The notes: generated by a model not told the origin, from the sequence alone. A stretch of DNA of 63,480 nucleotides from Symbiodinium natans (GCA_905221605.1 CAJNDS010000048.1:182501-245980); one strand, 5' to 3'; counted from the first letter of the stretch, positions 41,545 to 51,620 are shown. Program-made: numbers and translations.

Positions 41545-42612
41545 ATGACATTGAGATCGCTTATGCGCACCGCCAGCGACGAGTCTGGAAAGGCTGCCGA
41601 GCGAGACCGGCTTTGGAAGGAAGCCCAAGCCCTGAGGAAGAAGAAAGTTCAGCTGGCCATCATGAAGGGCAAGGACACGTGGGCCGCTGTGTATGGGAAA
41701 AGCTCAGCGAAATCTTTCTGTGGCAGCCTCAACTCCCAGCATCGCCTTTTCGTGCTGTCCATGGATCTGTGGACAGAGACGGCCGAAAGCCACGCCAAGA
41801 CACATGCTGTGGATGCGTCTGAGGTCGACGGCGTCTTGAAGTGGCTCGTGACCATGAACCAAGATTCAGATCTCATTTTGGTTCTGGATGGCTGCGAAGC
41901 GTCTAACCGAGAGACCATCTTGAAAGCCTTGGGCGGCAGAGTCCCGGGCGGGGGCGGGCTGTTTAACTTTCACGCCTTGTACCAGGCACGTGGCCCCGGC
42001 GGTGTGGGCTTGGGCCGCAGCCGCAAGATTTTTTGCGGCAGCTCCAACTTGGAGTCCCTCTACCTGCGCTTGTCAGTGCCACGAGTGCGGCTGTCCGTGA
42101 AAGATCGGGACGATTCCTACAAGCCGCCCGGCACGATTGCAACGACGCACGACATGAACATCGTGGGCATTGAGAAGAATGACAGCCGCCGGGGTCCGTT
42201 GATTATCAAGTCGGAAAAAGCCCAGATTTTCCCCGAGTCCGTGGAGCCCAGCTCCTGGAGAAAGAGCGAGGTGCCGCTCTTCTGGGCCTCGACGAAGTCC
42301 ATGGAGTTCTGGATTACGGTTCTGAACATGCTGGATGTCTACCAAGTGGTAGACCTGACCCCAGGTGATGGGGAGCTTGCTCGCGCGGCCATGGCAACGG
42401 AGGCTGCTTACTTCGGCATGCTGCGCAGCGAGGTGCACCTGGGGTGGTTGGCGAACGTGCTTGAGAAGCACGTGCTGCACATGATGGCGAAGGAAGGCTC
42501 AGCATTCTTCAAGGAAGACACCGCCCACCTGATACGTGACCACTTCGGGGAGCTGTTGGAGGAGTACGAGCAGGCAGATGTAGACGACGAGGAGGAGCAA
42601 GAAGAGGCGTGA
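41545..42612 (+). CDS. Protein with Rossmann-type methyltransferase motif (355 aa)
   Basis: ATG 41,545 (MTLRSLMRTASDESGKAAER) is the first in frame. Sequence open to 41,449 has no ATG and covers the regulatory motif cluster. The middle contains RLFVLSMDLWTETAESHAKT, SDLILVLDGCEASNRETILK and a Gly-rich stretch. The C-terminal third holds FWASTKSMEFWITVLNMLDV followed by VVDLTPGDGELARAAM (~269-284), matching motif I (hhDxxxGxG-like) of SAM-dependent methyltransferases, then HLGWLANVLEKHVLHMM, and ends in an acidic tail (DVDDEEEQEEA). From memory, proteins with a VVDLTPGSG-like segment are common in dinoflagellate sequence sets; I cannot check this. A DPPY-type catalytic motif is not seen, so enzyme activity and substrate are open. 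Confidence 0.58.
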   Translation: MTLRSLMRTASDESGKAAERDRLWKEAQALRKKKVQLAIMKGKDTWAAVYGKSSAKSFCGSLNSQHRLFVLSMDLWTETAESHAKTHAVDASEVDGVLKWLVTMNQDSDLILVLDGCEASNRETILKALGGRVPGGGGLFNFHALYQARGPGGVGLGRSRKIFCGSSNLESLYLRLSVPRVRLSVKDRDDSYKPPGTIATTHDMNIVGIEKNDSRRGPLIIKSEKAQIFPESVEPSSWRKSEVPLFWASTKSMEFWITVLNMLDVYQVVDLTPGDGELARAAMATEAAYFGMLRSEVHLGWLANVLEKHVLHMMAKEGSAFFKEDTAHLIRDHFGELLEEYEQADVDDEEEQEEA

Positions 42613-42699
42613 CCATGTCTCCTTCGCTCCGACCATGGGCAGCGAGTGAACGTGCCAGTCAGTGGAGTTGCCACTACGTGTACGACTGGCCAAGGGGTT

Positions 42700-42800
42700 C
42701 AGCAGATGCAGTATCCGTCATACTGATTTTGGAGTTTCCCTACTGCATATTTTCAGTATGAACTTAGTGGAAACAGTATGGTCATTAGTACTGTCATGTA
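42700..42800. promoter_or_regulatory. Intergenic CATACTG/CAGTATG cluster
   Basis: CAGTATC 42,709-42,715, CATACTG 42,719-42,725, CAGTATG 42,754-42,760 and 42,774-42,780. The cluster lies 97 bp after the previous stop and is followed by AT-rich DNA before the methyltransferase gene. Confidence 0.62.
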
Positions 42801-43061
42801 ATATTAATATGCAATAATATAATAAATCTGGATGTGCATCATGCAGCTGCACCATTGCCCATGAGTAGGACAAGTTCTGACTGGTGAAATACCGCTGACA
42901 AAGATTTGAAGCACGAGCGTAAACAGACCGCCCCGCGGCCGTACTTGGAAGAGTTGCGCTGTTTGCAGAGTAGGTGCAGTCGTAGCATGTCCACTATGTC
43001 TTCGATGCGAGGTTGGCCCAGTTGCCGGGCGTGGGGTGGGGCTGACAGATAGCAGAGAGCC

Positions 43062-44657
43062 ATGTCGGGGACTCTGAAGCTTCCGGCACGCATGCTGCGG
43101 GACCTGGAGGGTTATGGGCCGTGGATGCTGCGGCAAGCGGAGACTGTGCGCACCGCCTGGCTGCAGGAGTGCCACCTGCCGGCACAGCCCAAGCTGGCGT
43201 CCACACCGGTGACGGTGGGCACCGATTGCTCGGGGTGCGAAGCACCTATCTTCAGCCTTCGGGCCATGGGGATCAGCTTCCGCCACTGCTTCGCATGCGA
43301 CAATGCGCCGCACGCGGAGACCTTTATCCGAGCTGTGACCAAGCCAGAGGTCTTCCTGTCCGACATGCTGGCAAGGTCGCTGGAAGATCTCCCAGCCCCG
43401 CACATCTATGTTTGTGGCTTCCCTTGCAAGCCGTACAGTTCGCTGCACAACGACAGCAAGGGCTTCAAGGAGAAGGCAGCAAAGCCATTCAAGGCCGATG
43501 CGGCCGAACGTCTTTTCAACAGATGACGGTGTAGTCTGAAAGTAGTTATTAACTGTAACGTAACTTAATTCGTCGAAGTATTATCGATTATCATTAATTT
43601 TGTGCTCTGCCCTGACTGTGCGCAGGCAATGCTGGAGACCGCGAAAAAGAAGCGGCCATGCCTGGCTGTGTTCGAGAACGTGCTGGGTCTTATGAAGTAC
43701 ATGCCGAAGGTCCGCGTCGACATGCAGCGTGAGCTGCACGAGTACATTGTTCTGCTGCTGCAAGTGTGCCCAACGGAGTTTGGGTTCCCAGCCAGACGGC
43801 CGCGGTTCTACTTCGTGGCAGTGCGAAAAGACATGTGCATCACGCAGAACCCAGGCCAGCTGGCGGACTTCGCGCGGAAGCTCCTGGAAAGTTTCCGGAA
43901 GCCGGTGCCGCCACACCTGGCCGATTACCTGCTGCCGTCCAACACACAATGTGTTCTGGAAGAGGTTTCTGGGAGCAAGGGTCCGAAGCCAGCCCAGAAG
44001 AACGCAGCACCCGCTGCTGCCAGTCTGCCGTTCAATGTCGCTGGCCTGACAGCCAAACAAACGGAGGTGCTCAAGCAGACTTGGGTGGAGAAGGTGAAGA
44101 AACAGGGCAAGGGCAACAAGTTTGTGGCCGACGTGAGTCAGAGTCTGCAGCGAAAGACGGTGGCGTTGGATGGCAAAACCCCGTGTGTCACTCCGGGGTC
44201 CAAGTTGTTCAGCGGCGAGTTGAACAGGCTCCTCTGCGCTGAAGAGAAGATGCTCTTAAGCGCCCTGCCGATGCACCGCATCTCCGTGCCCCAGCAGCTC
44301 ACGAAGATGCAGTTACACAGCTTAGCTGGTAACACTATGCACTGCGCTTGTGTTGCAGGGGCCTTGCTCTGTGGCATGTCACTCCTGCGCCTGGGCGCTC
44401 TGAAGGCCGCGGCGACCAACAAGCCCGCAAAGACGGGAAGGGGTGTCTGGGTGGACTTAACCCGGGCAGCAAAGAAGGCGACTCGCAAGAAGGTCACGTT
44501 GAAGGCAAGCAAGACGCCCGCCTTGAAGAAGGTTGCCAGGAACGAGAGGCGTGGTGCCCAGAAGCAGACAGCAGCACAGCGCGGCCAAAAAAGGGGGGCG
44601 GCATCCTACGACACGGGGAGTACGACAGGTAAAAGGATGCGAAGTGCGTACTCCTGA
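43062..44657 (+). CDS. Cytosine-5 DNA methyltransferase, in two pieces (intron or disruption at ~43,510-43,625)
   Basis: The enzyme would transfer methyl from SAM to cytosine C5 in DNA. Piece one starts at ATG 43,062 (MSGTLKLPARML) and carries motif I VTVGTDCSGCEAP (51-62), HCFACDNAPHAE (motif II region) and motif IV GFPCKPYSS with catalytic Cys ~122. Piece two (43,626-44,657) has motif VI VFENVLGLM, motif VIII RRPRFYFVAVR and motif IX-X MQLHSLAGNTMHC, then a histone-like Lys/Arg tail. Between them are in-frame TGA (43,524) and TAA codons in AT-rich DNA that ends in a pyrimidine-rich GCGCAG. The two pieces have the same frame, so an intron is likely, but no good GT donor precedes the TGA. A GA or GC donor or a disabling mutation are alternatives. 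The family call is strong; intactness is uncertain. Confidence 0.78.
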
Positions 44658-44739
44658 GTGTGCACGGCAGCAGCCAAACAGACGGATTCAGCTCAACGGG
44701 GACGGCTGACAGCAAAAAAAGCCTGTGCAGTAGGCTGCG

Positions 44740-44810
44740 TGTTGCATACTGTTCAGAAATATCACATATTGTTTTTTTTTCAATATGACTTGCATTGATT
44801 CAGTATGAAA
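44740..44810. promoter_or_regulatory. Intergenic CATACTG..CAGTATG inverted pair with nested hairpin
   Basis: CATACTG (44,745-44,751) and CAGTATG (44,801-44,807) enclose CATATTG (44,765-44,771), a poly-T run and CAATATG (44,781-44,787). The inner pair could form a stem with a T loop. It lies 88 bp after the methyltransferase stop. Confidence 0.6.
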
Positions 44811-44981
44811 CATCATCTCACACTCTCACTCTGGCATAATAAATAATAAGAGAAAAGGGAGTGCGACTTGAGTGGCTTGCCCTGACGATCTGTGAACCGC
44901 TGCCTTAGGCAGCCTTTCATGTTCTCATGATGCCGAGCAGCCACGAGCCTTCGACCTGTCCTCTCTTCCGCGCCACGCGCC

Positions 44982-45410
44982 ATGACAGAAAGCTTCCTGA
45001 ACGAGTTCGGGGCAGCGAACTTCCAGTTCAAGGACCTCGTCGAGCAGGATGTTGCAAAGAAGGCCAAGCGCGAGGGTGGCAGCTCCAAAATTGAGTCGGA
45101 AACTGTCGGCTCAGCCTCGTCGAGCTCTGCAACGTGGGTGGCAGGCAACATAGAGCCAGCGGAGCCAGCGGTGCCAGCCATGGCGAAGCCAGTGGAGCCG
45201 GAGGAAGCGGAGCTGGAGCCAGCACCTGCGCCCGAGGCGGAGGTCAAGGAGGAGGTCAAGGAGGAGGTCAAAGAGGAGGTCAAAAAGGAGGTCGAGAGTA
45301 GGCCCGCCTGCACTGAGTCCAAGCGAGCAAAGCAGCGGGCTGAGGGCCGCAAAAGGCCGCGGGGGGGCGACAAAACCAAGCGGGTATGGTACGACCAAGG
45401 CCGCCGCTGA
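44982..45410 (+). CDS. Small Glu/Lys-rich protein (142 aa) with KEEV repeats
   Basis: ATG 44,982 in context GCGCC. The N-terminus is MTESFLNEFGAANFQFKDLV, then an Ala/Pro/Glu-rich stretch, a repeat of EEVK units (45,241-45,300, five near-copies of a 12-base unit) and a very basic end KRPRGGDKTKRVWYDQGRR. It has the charge layout of a chromatin- or nucleic-acid-associated protein; no domain is recognised. It follows the regulatory cluster at 44,745 and precedes the kinase. Confidence 0.5.
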   Translation: MTESFLNEFGAANFQFKDLVEQDVAKKAKREGGSSKIESETVGSASSSSATWVAGNIEPAEPAVPAMAKPVEPEEAELEPAPAPEAEVKEEVKEEVKEEVKKEVESRPACTESKRAKQRAEGRKRPRGGDKTKRVWYDQGRR

Positions 45411-46050
45411 AAAAAGGGCACCAGCTCGGAGTTGGCTTTGATGCAGAGACTGAGATTAATGTCTTCGTTGGATTGTTCTGAAATTGCATTGAATCACTGT
45501 ACCTGAATGCTAAAATTGCAGCGTGCTCGTGGTGAAACGAAACTGGTTCTTCAAGGGCAGGGAAGCCTATGACGAATGTAAAAATCCAAAAGTGTTTAGA
45601 GTTTAAAACAGTTGAAGTTACCTCTGGCGATGATAATGAATGACATATGTCATATGACGGCATTTATTATAGAGGACAAAGGAAATGGTGTAGCTCTCAG
45701 TGAAGCCCTTGGCGCCTGCGGGAGCCATGAGCAGATCCTGCGACGCTGCGGAAGGGGCGCTGATGCAGCCCAGCCGTAGGACGACGACTACATTTAATCT
45801 TAATAAACGGTCATTCATAATAAGTCAAAGTTCAGATTGCGCGGTACGCGCCGCCCTGGCAGGATCCGGGGAAAAACAACCCTGCTGGGCACTCTGCAGC
45901 GAGTGCGTGCAGGGCAGGGGAGCTCGGCACTTGCTGCCACTGGCGTGCAAAAAAACCAGGTGAAGAGGAGCGGCAAGCGAAACCAAGGTGGGGCGGGGGG
46001 GCTGTTCTACTTCGCGACACTGGCTCTTAAAACTTAAGTAGGCTACTTAA
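45411..46050. other. Intergenic region upstream of the kinase
   Basis: AT-rich to 45,700. Then two overlapping plus-strand frames of 66-87 codons (45,700-46,037) could include a 5' exon for the kinase, e.g. QVKRSGKRNQGGAGG, but no junction could be fixed. Confidence 0.35.
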
Positions 46051-46085
46051 TTCAACCAAATTCATAGTAGCCTATTTTTAAGTTG
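46030..46085. repeat. Perfect-stem hairpin before the kinase frame
   Basis: AACTTAAGTAGGCTACT (46,031-46,047) is mirrored by AGTAGCCTATTTTTAAGTT (46,066-46,084) across an 18-bp loop. It ends two bases before CCAG|GTGAG, so it may be an intron end, an RNA hairpin or a MITE remnant. Confidence 0.6.
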
Positions 46086-46125
46086 TCCAGGTGAGACCGC
46101 GCAGAGGGCAGCCCGACAAGCAGGT

Positions 46126-47199
46126 GTGCTGCCGAAGTGTCGCAACCCGTATGCCTTGTTCCTGGCAGCCGAGAAGGCCACAATGGGCAAGCCGGGGTCG
46201 GTGGAGGAACAACGAAAGCGGATCTCCGCATGGTCCAAGGCATGGAAAGCTCTGTCAGACGAGGAGAAGCGCCCGTTCGTGGAGCAGGCTGCCAAGGAGA
46301 AGATAGCGAAAGTTCGGGCCATGGATGAGGCTGGCATACCACGGCCGCCAGTCCTGGCTGACTCTGAAGATGCTGTCCCAAGCCACCCTAGCGGTCCTCG
46401 CCAGGCAGCGGCCATGCACTTGGGAGATTGGCGGGTGGATTCGCGCGTTTCCCAGGGTGCGTACGGCGATGTTGTGGTGGTCTCTCATCGCACCGGCTTC
46501 CAGGCAGTCGCGAAGGTCTTCAAGAATGAAGGCGACAACTCCATGAAGGTGGAAAAAGAGGTTTACGACATGCTGCACAAGGCAAAGGAGGTGAACAGCA
46601 AGGCTTACTTTTTGCCCTTGTTAGACTACAACCAGAACGCGACCATCACTTGGCTGGTGCTGCCGTGGGTGGTCTCTGGTACTCTGGCAAGCCACCTAAA
46701 AAAGAAGCCGTTGGAATTCGAGAACGTGGACTCGGTACTCGTCCAAGGGGCCGCGGCATTGGAGTACTTGCACAACAAGGGCTGGTTGCATCTCGATGTC
46801 AAGCCGAAGAACATGCTCTGGGAGGCTGCGTCTCGAAGGCTTTACCTCATCGACTTCAGTTTGTCTGAGAAGATACCGGTGCAGACGGGCACCGTGGAAG
46901 CGGTGTGCACCAAACCGTACCGTCCGCCAGAGGCTTGGTGTAGCCCCCCCATTGTTGGGCAATTCACTGATTCGTGGAGCCTGGGCGCTGCCACCTACGA
47001 AGCAGCCACTGCAGAGGTCCTTTTTGAGAACCCCAAGCTCATCCCAAAATGGGAAAAGGATCGTCTTCTAGGGCCGACTGACAAGTGGATGCGTCTGCGC
47101 TCTCGAGCGCGCCTCTGTGTATGGGGGCTGCTGCATCCCGATAGGCGCCAACGACATTCCCTGAGCCACGTGCGGCAGCAGATGGGGGCGGTTGGATAA
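46126..47199 (+). CDS. HMG-box / protein kinase fusion
   Basis: The frame is open from 46,051; no in-frame ATG precedes 46,183, which lies inside the first domain, so the true start is probably in an upstream exon. Numbered from 46,126, residues 4-65 (RNPYALFLAAEKATMG.. WSKAWKALSDEEKRPFVEQA) match an HMG-box, a DNA-bending chromatin domain. Residues ~100-350 form a Ser/Thr-type kinase: Gly loop SQGAYGDVVVV, Lys130 in AVAKV, Glu in KVEKEVYDML, hinge LVLPWVVSGTL, catalytic loop HLDVKPKN (222-229, Leu for the usual Arg), DFS instead of DFG (243-245), PYRPPEAW and TDSWSLGAATYE. The key Lys, Asp and Asn are kept, so activity is plausible. HLD and DFS make it atypical and probably not activated by loop phosphorylation. 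A target in chromatin is inferred from the fusion. Confidence 0.75.
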   Translation: MLPKCRNPYALFLAAEKATMGKPGSVEEQRKRISAWSKAWKALSDEEKRPFVEQAAKEKIAKVRAMDEAGIPRPPVLADSEDAVPSHPSGPRQAAAMHLGDWRVDSRVSQGAYGDVVVVSHRTGFQAVAKVFKNEGDNSMKVEKEVYDMLHKAKEVNSKAYFLPLLDYNQNATITWLVLPWVVSGTLASHLKKKPLEFENVDSVLVQGAAALEYLHNKGWLHLDVKPKNMLWEAASRRLYLIDFSLSEKIPVQTGTVEAVCTKPYRPPEAWCSPPIVGQFTDSWSLGAATYEAATAEVLFENPKLIPKWEKDRLLGPTDKWMRLRSRARLCVWGLLHPDRRQRHSLSHVRQQMGAVG

Positions 47200-47209
47200 A
47201 AATGGGCGG

Positions 47210-47216
47210 CAGTATG
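47210..47216 (+). promoter_or_regulatory. CAGTATG motif after the kinase stop
   Basis: A single CAGTATG, 11 bp after the last gene of the island. It is the same heptamer as in the intergenic clusters upstream. Confidence 0.45.
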
Positions 47217-47259
47217 GAAAATGGGAATGGATTGGATTATTTTTTAATATTACTGACTT

Positions 47260-47365
47260 AATAAAGTTGCTGTTTCAAGTCAATTCTATCATATGATAGA
47301 ATCATAATTTCATACAAATTATTATTAGTAATAGTCATAGTAATAGTCTGATATATATATATATA

Positions 47366-47408
<43 letters not shown>

Positions 47409-47480
47409 GTATGTATGTGTATATGTCGTATATGTATATGTATATGTATAATATATATATATATATATTTTATGACTGTG
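47260..47480. repeat. TATATG microsatellite cluster at the right edge of the island
   Basis: (TA)n, (TATATG)n and (TA)n between 47,350 and 47,468. The overlapping minus-strand frame rich in Ile/His/Tyr is a repeat translation. Telomere-like DNA resumes at about 47,900. Confidence 0.88.
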
Positions 47481-48282
47481 GCTACAATTAATTTTTCCAT
47501 AAACATTTTTCGCAGCACCCGGAACCTCAACCCAGATTCTATTGTGTCATTCTGTGGTATAATTGGGAAATTTAGCCCGACTCTGTCAGATTCTATTTCA
47601 GTATAAGTGCCACTCACCTCATGCTGGAGACTGTCGTGGGTTCAGGCCATTCGAGAATAAACTTCCGAAACCTTAACCCCCCCGGACGTTAGGCTTCAGG
47701 CTTTATTGGGAGTACGGTCTCCTTGCTGCTTTGCACTGCCAGCCTCGAGGCGGATGATGCAGAGATGGAAAAGGACCCAGGGTGGTTTTGGAGTTCAGAT
47801 TTTTGTTTGGGATTTGGGCCTGGAGTTCGGGTGCGGCTTAGTGTTTCGTGCTTGGCAAGTCGGTGTTGGTGAGGCCTGTATTCAGCCCGAAACATCCACC
47901 GATGCCCTAAACCCTAAACCCTAAACCCTGAACTCAATCTTGAAAAGGAGAGCAAGGAGGATGCCTCCTGAACTGAGCTTGAACGGAGTCTCACAAGGAG
48001 CGTTCGTGGTGGTGAGGCATTTCTTTGGACTCTACAGGGTTCAGGGTTTAGGCTTTAAGGTTTTAGGGTTGAGAGTTTAGGGCTTAGGGCTTAGGGCTTA
48101 GGGTTTATAATTTAGGGATGTAGGGTTTAGGGTCTGAGGGCTGGGATCCCAGACCCCCTCCATGCAGAATGGAACTTGCCAGCCCCCAGCCCTAACCCTC
48201 AAACCGAGGTGACAGACTGCCTTTTGGCACCCTCCCCCCCCCGCCCCCGCCAACCCCCCCATACCTCCTTAAGACCGGATAG

Positions 48283-48421
48283 CCTAAACCCTAAACCCTA
48301 AACCCTAAACCCTAAACCCTAAACCCTAAACCCTAAACCCTAAACCCTAAACCCTAAACCCTAAACCCTAAACCCTAAACCCTAAACCCTAAACCCTAAA
48401 CCCTAAACCCTAAACCCTAAA
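48283..48421 (-). repeat. Long telomere-like array (CCCTAAA)
   Basis: About twenty perfect units. This is the first long array after the gene island. Confidence 0.95.
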
Positions 48422-51280
48422 CTAGAGGATTCTCACCATGAAGCCGCACAAGCGTTTTTTCATGTTTTTGCCACAACCGGATTGAAGGTTGAGGGTGCCC
48501 TAAACCCTGTAAGGACCCAACCACCCCAAATTGAACCCTCAACTTCTCAGTCTCCAAGTTTGGCTGCGCCCTGGCTTCCGCCTTCATCCCACGCCAGCTC
48601 CCATCTGTCGGACTCGTCCTGAGCCGCTATGCGGCCAGTGGCCAGGAAAATGCTAAGCCGAGCCTCACAGTCTTATGCCCTAAACCCCGAACCCCAAACC
48701 CCAAACCCTCAAGCCACGAAGTAACCTCAAAGCCTTGCATCCCCAAAGCAGCAAAGGGAGACCGACCGGCAAGCGTCCGCCCAGGAGATGGCCTCAGACG
48801 CCTGCCCAAAACAATAGTGTCAAGCCGCCTTGCACTGCTGACCAGCTGAATTTCTGGCTTGAGGTGTAGGGGTTTGGGGTTTCTGGTTTGCGGCTTAGAC
48901 CCTTTGAAGACGAAGATTCCTTGAACATGCCTACTTATTGGGTAAAGTCAGATGCTTGCTGTAGTGGGGGAGAATGACTACCAATCCTCTACTTGCTGGC
49001 AGCAGTGGGCGATGGATGGAATATGCAGACGGCGAGTCTCACGGGAAATAGCCGAGTTTCAGAAGCGTGGCAGAAGTGTACGCGACACACAGACTGAAGG
49101 TCGCTTCTCCTCTTCTTGACACCACCTGCTACTCTTTCATGGCCAAGAATTCCCTAGCCTGGCAAGACTGCGACTGTTGGTCTGATTGCCATGCTGGAAC
49201 GCCGGGATTAGAAGGGACAAACAAACAGCTCGAAGAAATTGCTTTGAGGTCCGCGGGGGTAGTTTCTCAAGGGATGTTGCGGCTTTTGCCCCGCAACGGG
49301 TCGCAGCAACTGCTAGCGCCACTTCCGTGTCATAGGCTTGTGTGTGCTTGACAGACACGTTCCTAGGCGCCGCACGCAATGCGTACCAAAGACGACAAAG
49401 CCAGGAGAACGTTTCTCACTTCTCACGGATCACTCGTCACGATGCTTTGGCTCAAAGGCCTAACAAGGGGTCTGATTCTCCGTGCTACTCACCGCAGAGT
49501 GGCGCCTTTGATGCAAGAGAAGGGTTGACGCTGCAGTGATGTATCTTCCCGTACCAGAGAAAATAGAATGGCGGCTCCCACTTTGGAGGCCAAGTGCTTG
49601 CTTAAAATTACCTTCCTCTGACGATAAACCATGCCTTCCGCTCTCTCACCCCCCTGCCCCAGCCCTTCCGTATATTGCATTATTATAATCTGGTTTTATT
49701 CAGTATATCTTCATCGAGTGTGATCATAGTTTTATCATTCTTGTACTCCTATATGCTGGTCTTCATATGAATATATTAATATATTCATACATGAATAAAT
49801 ATTAGGCTATGAATAGATTAATATATTCTTATATTTTCACATTATTATGATACCCGTTCGGACCCCCCCCCCCGCCCACCCACCCACCCACCTCTTCTCC
49901 TCCCAGACCACTCGAAAGTATTCTGCTGGAAAGAGTTTAGTTTCGGGCCTCGTGTTTGAGCTGCCCTTCCCAAACCCAACACCCTTCTACTGCAAGACAA
50001 GTCCACCGATATGAATCGAATTTGGGGCGGGAGCGGGGGGGGGGGAGGGGGGGGCTGAGGGTCTGTTATCAAAGCAGGAGGGGAAGATCAGCTAGCTCTT
50101 CTTGCTGAGTTGCCCTCTTCTCGTAGTAGAAAGAGCGCTGCATGAAGGAAGCAAGTTCGACCCCCCAGGCCCTGTCATACAGAACCACCCCAAAGCCGTT
50201 TGCAAAATGCCCACACCTGAAACTACCCGATGCCTCTTTTTGTCCATATAATTGATGGCGCCCCAAGCAGAATATGGCGCTCCTTGTTGCCCCTAAACCC
50301 GACAACCCCAACTTCCAAACTCCAATTGGGGCCTACCTTAGTCCTCCAAAGGATAGGGTTAAACCCTTCTGGGCAGAACTGAGGGTGGAAGAGCGCCCTC
50401 CGCAACCACCAGGTGCGCCGGAGACCCTGAGCACCACGCCCCCGAAGGGTTCCGGGTGTAAGGGCCTAAACCCTCAACCCCTAAATCCTAAACCTCGAGC
50501 TCAGGGTGCCAGGATTCTAGCAGTTTCGATCCCCACGAAGAGGCAAGCCCCCGATAAAGTTCCAAAGTTCTTACAGGGTTCTTGGCTGCTGGACACTGCA
50601 GGAATCACGGTCAGACTACTCGTCGTCGCCGTAGTCAGAGCAGCTGAATCATCAGTCTCGATGGTTTAGGCTTCGAGTCCTATGATTCATGGTTGGGGTG
50701 TTGGCTTTTAGGGCTTGGTCGTGGGTCTTAGGGCGGCCTTGTGAAGTTTATCGTTTGAGTCAGCGCTGCTATCCCTACAAGTGTCTCAGAGTGCCCAGAT
50801 GAATTCGGCGTAAAGGAACCAGGATTTTGAGGTTTGGGACTCGCGCGTGTCTGTGTATGGCCAGCTCCCTACATGAAAGCGCTACAACCCTCAACACTCT
50901 ACTAATGTCGCTTCGCTCGACAGGTAGAGCCCTGCTCTTTGGCGGGGGTGCTCACCTCAGCTATGGGCCGCACCAACTTTCCGGGTTTAGGGCCGTTATA
51001 CAGTTTCAGAGCCTAGGCCTTGTTCTAAGGCAGCTAAGGGAGTTGGGTTCTGCAGTGCATGTTGACCCTTTTGTTATTCCCTAAACCTCGAACCCTTGGC
51101 TTGGGGAGCTGAGGTTTTGGGGATCTGGGATCGGGGTTGCGGCAGTGGGCAGTGGGATCAGAAGGACTCAGAGGCCACGCTTTTGGTGCGTTTCCAGGCC
51201 ATGGCAGCAGCGAGCTACAAGAGATGAACCCTAAACCTTAGCTGGTGACTCGCTTCATCGTCCCAAAGTCGTACCCTCAA
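48422..51280. other. Repeat-poor stretch, no confident gene
   Basis: Several 60-130-codon frames occur on both strands (for example 49,067-49,351 and 50,274-50,669 plus), but none shows a domain or clear splice context. 49,680-49,850 is AT-rich with ATATTAATATATTC repeats, and 50,030-50,055 is a G-rich run. Confidence 0.4.
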
Positions 51281-51289
51281 CCCTCAACC

Positions 51290-51372
51290 CTCAACCCTAA
51301 ACCCTGAACCCTAAGCCCTAAGCCCGAAGCCCTAAGCCCTAAGCCCGAAGCCCTAAGCCCTAAGCCCTAAGT
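51290..51372 (-). repeat. Telomere-like array of CCCTAAG/CCCGAAG type
   Basis: Two homogenised variants alternate (CCCTAAG, CCCGAAG), preceded by CCCTCAA units. Confidence 0.85.
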
Positions 51373-51513
51373 TCTGAAGCTGAACTCGGCCCAGTCGCAA
51401 CCCTAGCGCCCGCGATTTTGTGAGAGCTCCCAAAATCCTGAACCCGCCTCTCCGACCCCTCAAGCCCTTCCATCCCCAGACAACAGTCCGAATCTGCAAG
51501 TTTGGATATTTTG

Positions 51514-51620
51514 GGGTGTAGGGTTTAGGGTTTAGGGTTTAGGGTTTAGGGTTTAGGGTTTAGGGTTTAGGGTTTAGGGTTTAGGGTTTAGGGTTTAGGG
51601 TTTAGGGTTTAGGGTTTAGG
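51514..51620 (+). repeat. Telomere-like array (TTTAGGG)
   Basis: About fifteen perfect units. Confidence 0.93.

Noticed and set aside
31100-47600. Retrotransposon with captured methyltransferase
   Set aside because: No reverse transcriptase, integrase or LTR motif was found in any frame of the island.
47258-47617. 119-codon minus-strand frame rich in Ile/His/Tyr
   Set aside because: It is produced by the TATATG microsatellite.
49440-49465. TTTGGCTCAAAGG resembling the 3' end of the dinoflagellate spliced leader
   Set aside because: Only about 11 bases match and the 5' half of the leader is absent, so it may be chance.
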